Shown here piece after piece: positions 29,333 to 30,526 of a DNA stretch of 30,526 bases. Source of the DNA: Candidatus Levyibacteriota bacterium (GTDB lineage Bacteria > Patescibacteria > Microgenomatia > Levybacterales > UBA12049). The translations under genes were made by a program, and so were the position numbers. Each line of letters opens with the position of its first letter. Position 1 is the first letter of the stretch. The DNA lies in contig JACPGP010000007.1 in assembly GCA_016182425.1 (NCBI GenBank), forward strand, positions 1 through 30,526, read 5' to 3'. Under the pieces are notes generated by a model. That model was not told the origin of the DNA. It did not search any database and was given only the letters and a program-made list of their open reading frames with translations.

Positions 29333-30526
29333 ATATTGTTTTAATTGGTATGAGAGGAAGTGGTAAAACAACTGTTGCAAAAATGTTGTCTAAAAAATTA
29401 AAAAAAGAAATTATAGAAACAGATGATTTAATTGCTCAAAAGGCGGGTATGGCTATTGCTGATGTTGTGAAAAATCATGGTTGGGAATATTTTCGCGATC
29501 TTGAATCTGAAGTAATTGCCGATGTGTCAAAAAAGGACAACATTATTATTTCTTGTGGAGGAGGAGTTGTAACTAGGGCAGAAAACATAAAGGCCTTAAA
29601 GAGAAATGGAAAGCTTTTTTGGCTGCAGGCAGGTGTCAATACGTTAGTTAATCGAATTGGTGATGATTCAAACAGGCCATCACTCACAGGTAAAAAATCA
29701 GGGAGAAAAGATTTGCAAGAAGTTTTAAAGCAACGATATGAGCTTTATAAAAACGCCGCAGATGAAATAATCGAGACAGAAAATATATCGGCCGAAAAAG
29801 TAATGGAAATTATTGTAAGCAAAAATACCCAAGGTGGCGTAGCTGTTCCACCTCTAAGGTGGAAATTAAACGCCAAAACAACAATTTGTTGTATTATCGG
29901 AGATCCGGTCGAGCACTCACTTTCGCCAATTATGCATAATGCCGGGTACATTGCCTTGGGATTAAATTTTGCCTTTGTGGCATTTCATGTCAAAGATCTA
30001 AAAAGTGCAACTGCAGGCGTAAGAGCACTTAATATCAGAGGCGCTGTCGTTACAGTTCCTCATAAAATTGAGGTATTACAATACGTTGATGTTATAGACG
30101 AGGAGGCTTTAGCAATTGGGGCAGCCAACACCATTGTAAACGATAATGGTGTGCTCACTGCCAGTAATACGGACTGGATAGGCGCAATAACAACCTTAAA
30201 AAAAGAAACTACTATATCTGGAAAAAAAGTTGTTGTTTTAGGCGCTGGGGGGGCAGCTCGGGCAGTTATCTATGGATTAAAAAGAGAAGGTGCTCGGATC
30301 ATTATCTGCAATCGAACACTTGACCATGCTAAAAAAATTGCACAGGAGTTTTCCTTAGAAGGAGCATATCAACTTGATGAGAAAGAAAAAATCGCATCTG
30401 CGGATATCATCATAAACACAACATCTGTTGGTATGACACCTCAAGAAAATGAAATGCCAATTCCAAGTGAATTTATAAAACCGCACCATGTCGTGTATGA
30501 TATAGTCTATACGCCAAAAGAAACAA
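29329..30526 (+). CDS. aroKE: Shikimate kinase - shikimate dehydrogenase fusion, 3' end outside the window
   Basis: One uninterrupted frame of 399 codons to the window edge. Residues 1-165 are shikimate kinase: P-loop GMRGSGKTT (7-15), D32/D33, R56, and GGG 77-79. A linker of about 18 residues leads to shikimate dehydrogenase: GDPVEHSLSP (191-200), catalytic K246 in VTVPHK, D282 in NTDWIGA, NADP loop LGAGGAARA, and NRT for NADP phosphate. It would carry out dehydroshikimate to shikimate to shikimate 3-phosphate on one chain, supplying AroA. It starts by ATGA overlap with aroA. Confidence 0.93.
   Translation, partial: MNIVLIGMRGSGKTTVAKMLSKKLKKEIIETDDLIAQKAGMAIADVVKNHGWEYFRDLESEVIADVSKKDNIIISCGGGVVTRAENIKALKRNGKLFWLQAGVNTLVNRIGDDSNRPSLTGKKSGRKDLQEVLKQRYELYKNAADEIIETENISAEKVMEIIVSKNTQGGVAVPPLRWKLNAKTTICCIIGDPVEHSLSPIMHNAGYIALGLNFAFVAFHVKDLKSATAGVRALNIRGAVVTVPHKIEVLQYVDVIDEEALAIGAANTIVNDNGVLTASNTDWIGAITTLKKETTISGKKVVVLGAGGAARAVIYGLKREGARIIICNRTLDHAKKIAQEFSLEGAYQLDEKEKIASADIIINTTSVGMTPQENEMPIPSEFIKPHHVVYDIVYTPKET

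Noticed and set aside
1..30526. CRISPR arrays, insertion sequences with transposase, prophage genes
   Set aside because: No regularly spaced repeats, cas genes, transposase motifs or phage structural genes were seen.

Overview
The window looks like a chromosome segment of a Candidate Phyla Radiation (Patescibacteria) bacterium, most likely of the Microgenomates type. This is inferred from the low-to-moderate GC content, the very tight gene packing with many 1-4 base overlaps, the standard genetic code with TGA as stop, a trigger factor without its PPIase domain, a threonyl-tRNA synthetase reduced to catalytic and anticodon domains, and a protein resembling a CPR-restricted family (9581-10234). 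No rRNA or marker tree is available here, so the phylum call is an inference.

Layout. 1-3047: tRNAs, a D,D-carboxypeptidase, and a DUF1361 / riboflavin kinase / metalloprotease run. 3063-3291: an interrupted tRNA-Gln whose anticodon loop is split by an insert carrying a second, complete tRNA-Gln. 3349-6020: panD, a nickel/cobalt-type transporter, a small orphan gene between two identical palindromic repeats, and a reverse-strand antitoxin / PIN toxin / PEBP operon. 6111-7277: a reverse-strand tRNA cluster with a half tRNA-Gly and a LAGLIDADG homing endonuclease. 7351-10234: two paralogous secreted lysozyme-like proteins, tRNA-Leu, trigger factor and a hypothetical protein. 10245-20747: branched-chain amino acid genes (ilvB-ilvN-ilvC, then leuA-ilvD-ridA-leuC-leuD-leuB). 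20759-23319: tRNA-Val, a nucleotidyltransferase pair, a coiled-coil gene and ilvA. 23335-25798: thrS-infC-rpmI-(small ORF)-rplT. 25795-end: a shikimate operon aroF-aroB-aroQ-aroA-aroKE joined by ATGA overlaps; the last gene is a kinase-dehydrogenase fusion cut by the window edge.

The main discovery is a set of four ribosome-mediated transcription attenuators, one before each of ilvB, leuA, ilvA and aroF. Each has a sigma-70-like promoter, a short leader ORF starting 7-9 bases after the -10 box (essentially leaderless), codons for the regulated amino acids (Ile/Val/Leu, Leu, Ile/Thr/Leu, Phe/Tyr), mutually exclusive antiterminator and terminator helices, and a T-run. In three of them the T-run reaches, or nearly reaches, the start codon of the enzyme gene, and the 3' terminator arm holds the only Shine-Dalgarno-like G-rich stretch. 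The two allosteric enzymes that can be judged look simplified: IlvN is a lone ACT domain and the DAHP synthase has no regulatory domain. Attenuation may therefore carry much of the feedback control. I do not know of this having been described in CPR bacteria.

A second theme is decay. ridA and leuC contain three apparent internal deletions with frameshifts, and aroA seems to have lost about 25 residues in frame, while the leucine attenuator is intact. Either leucine synthesis was lost very recently or the assembly is faulty at these points.

Most recognisable promoters put the -10 box only 6-8 bases before the start codon, so leaderless mRNA looks like the norm here. The rule helps choose starts, for example at 21675 and 23371.
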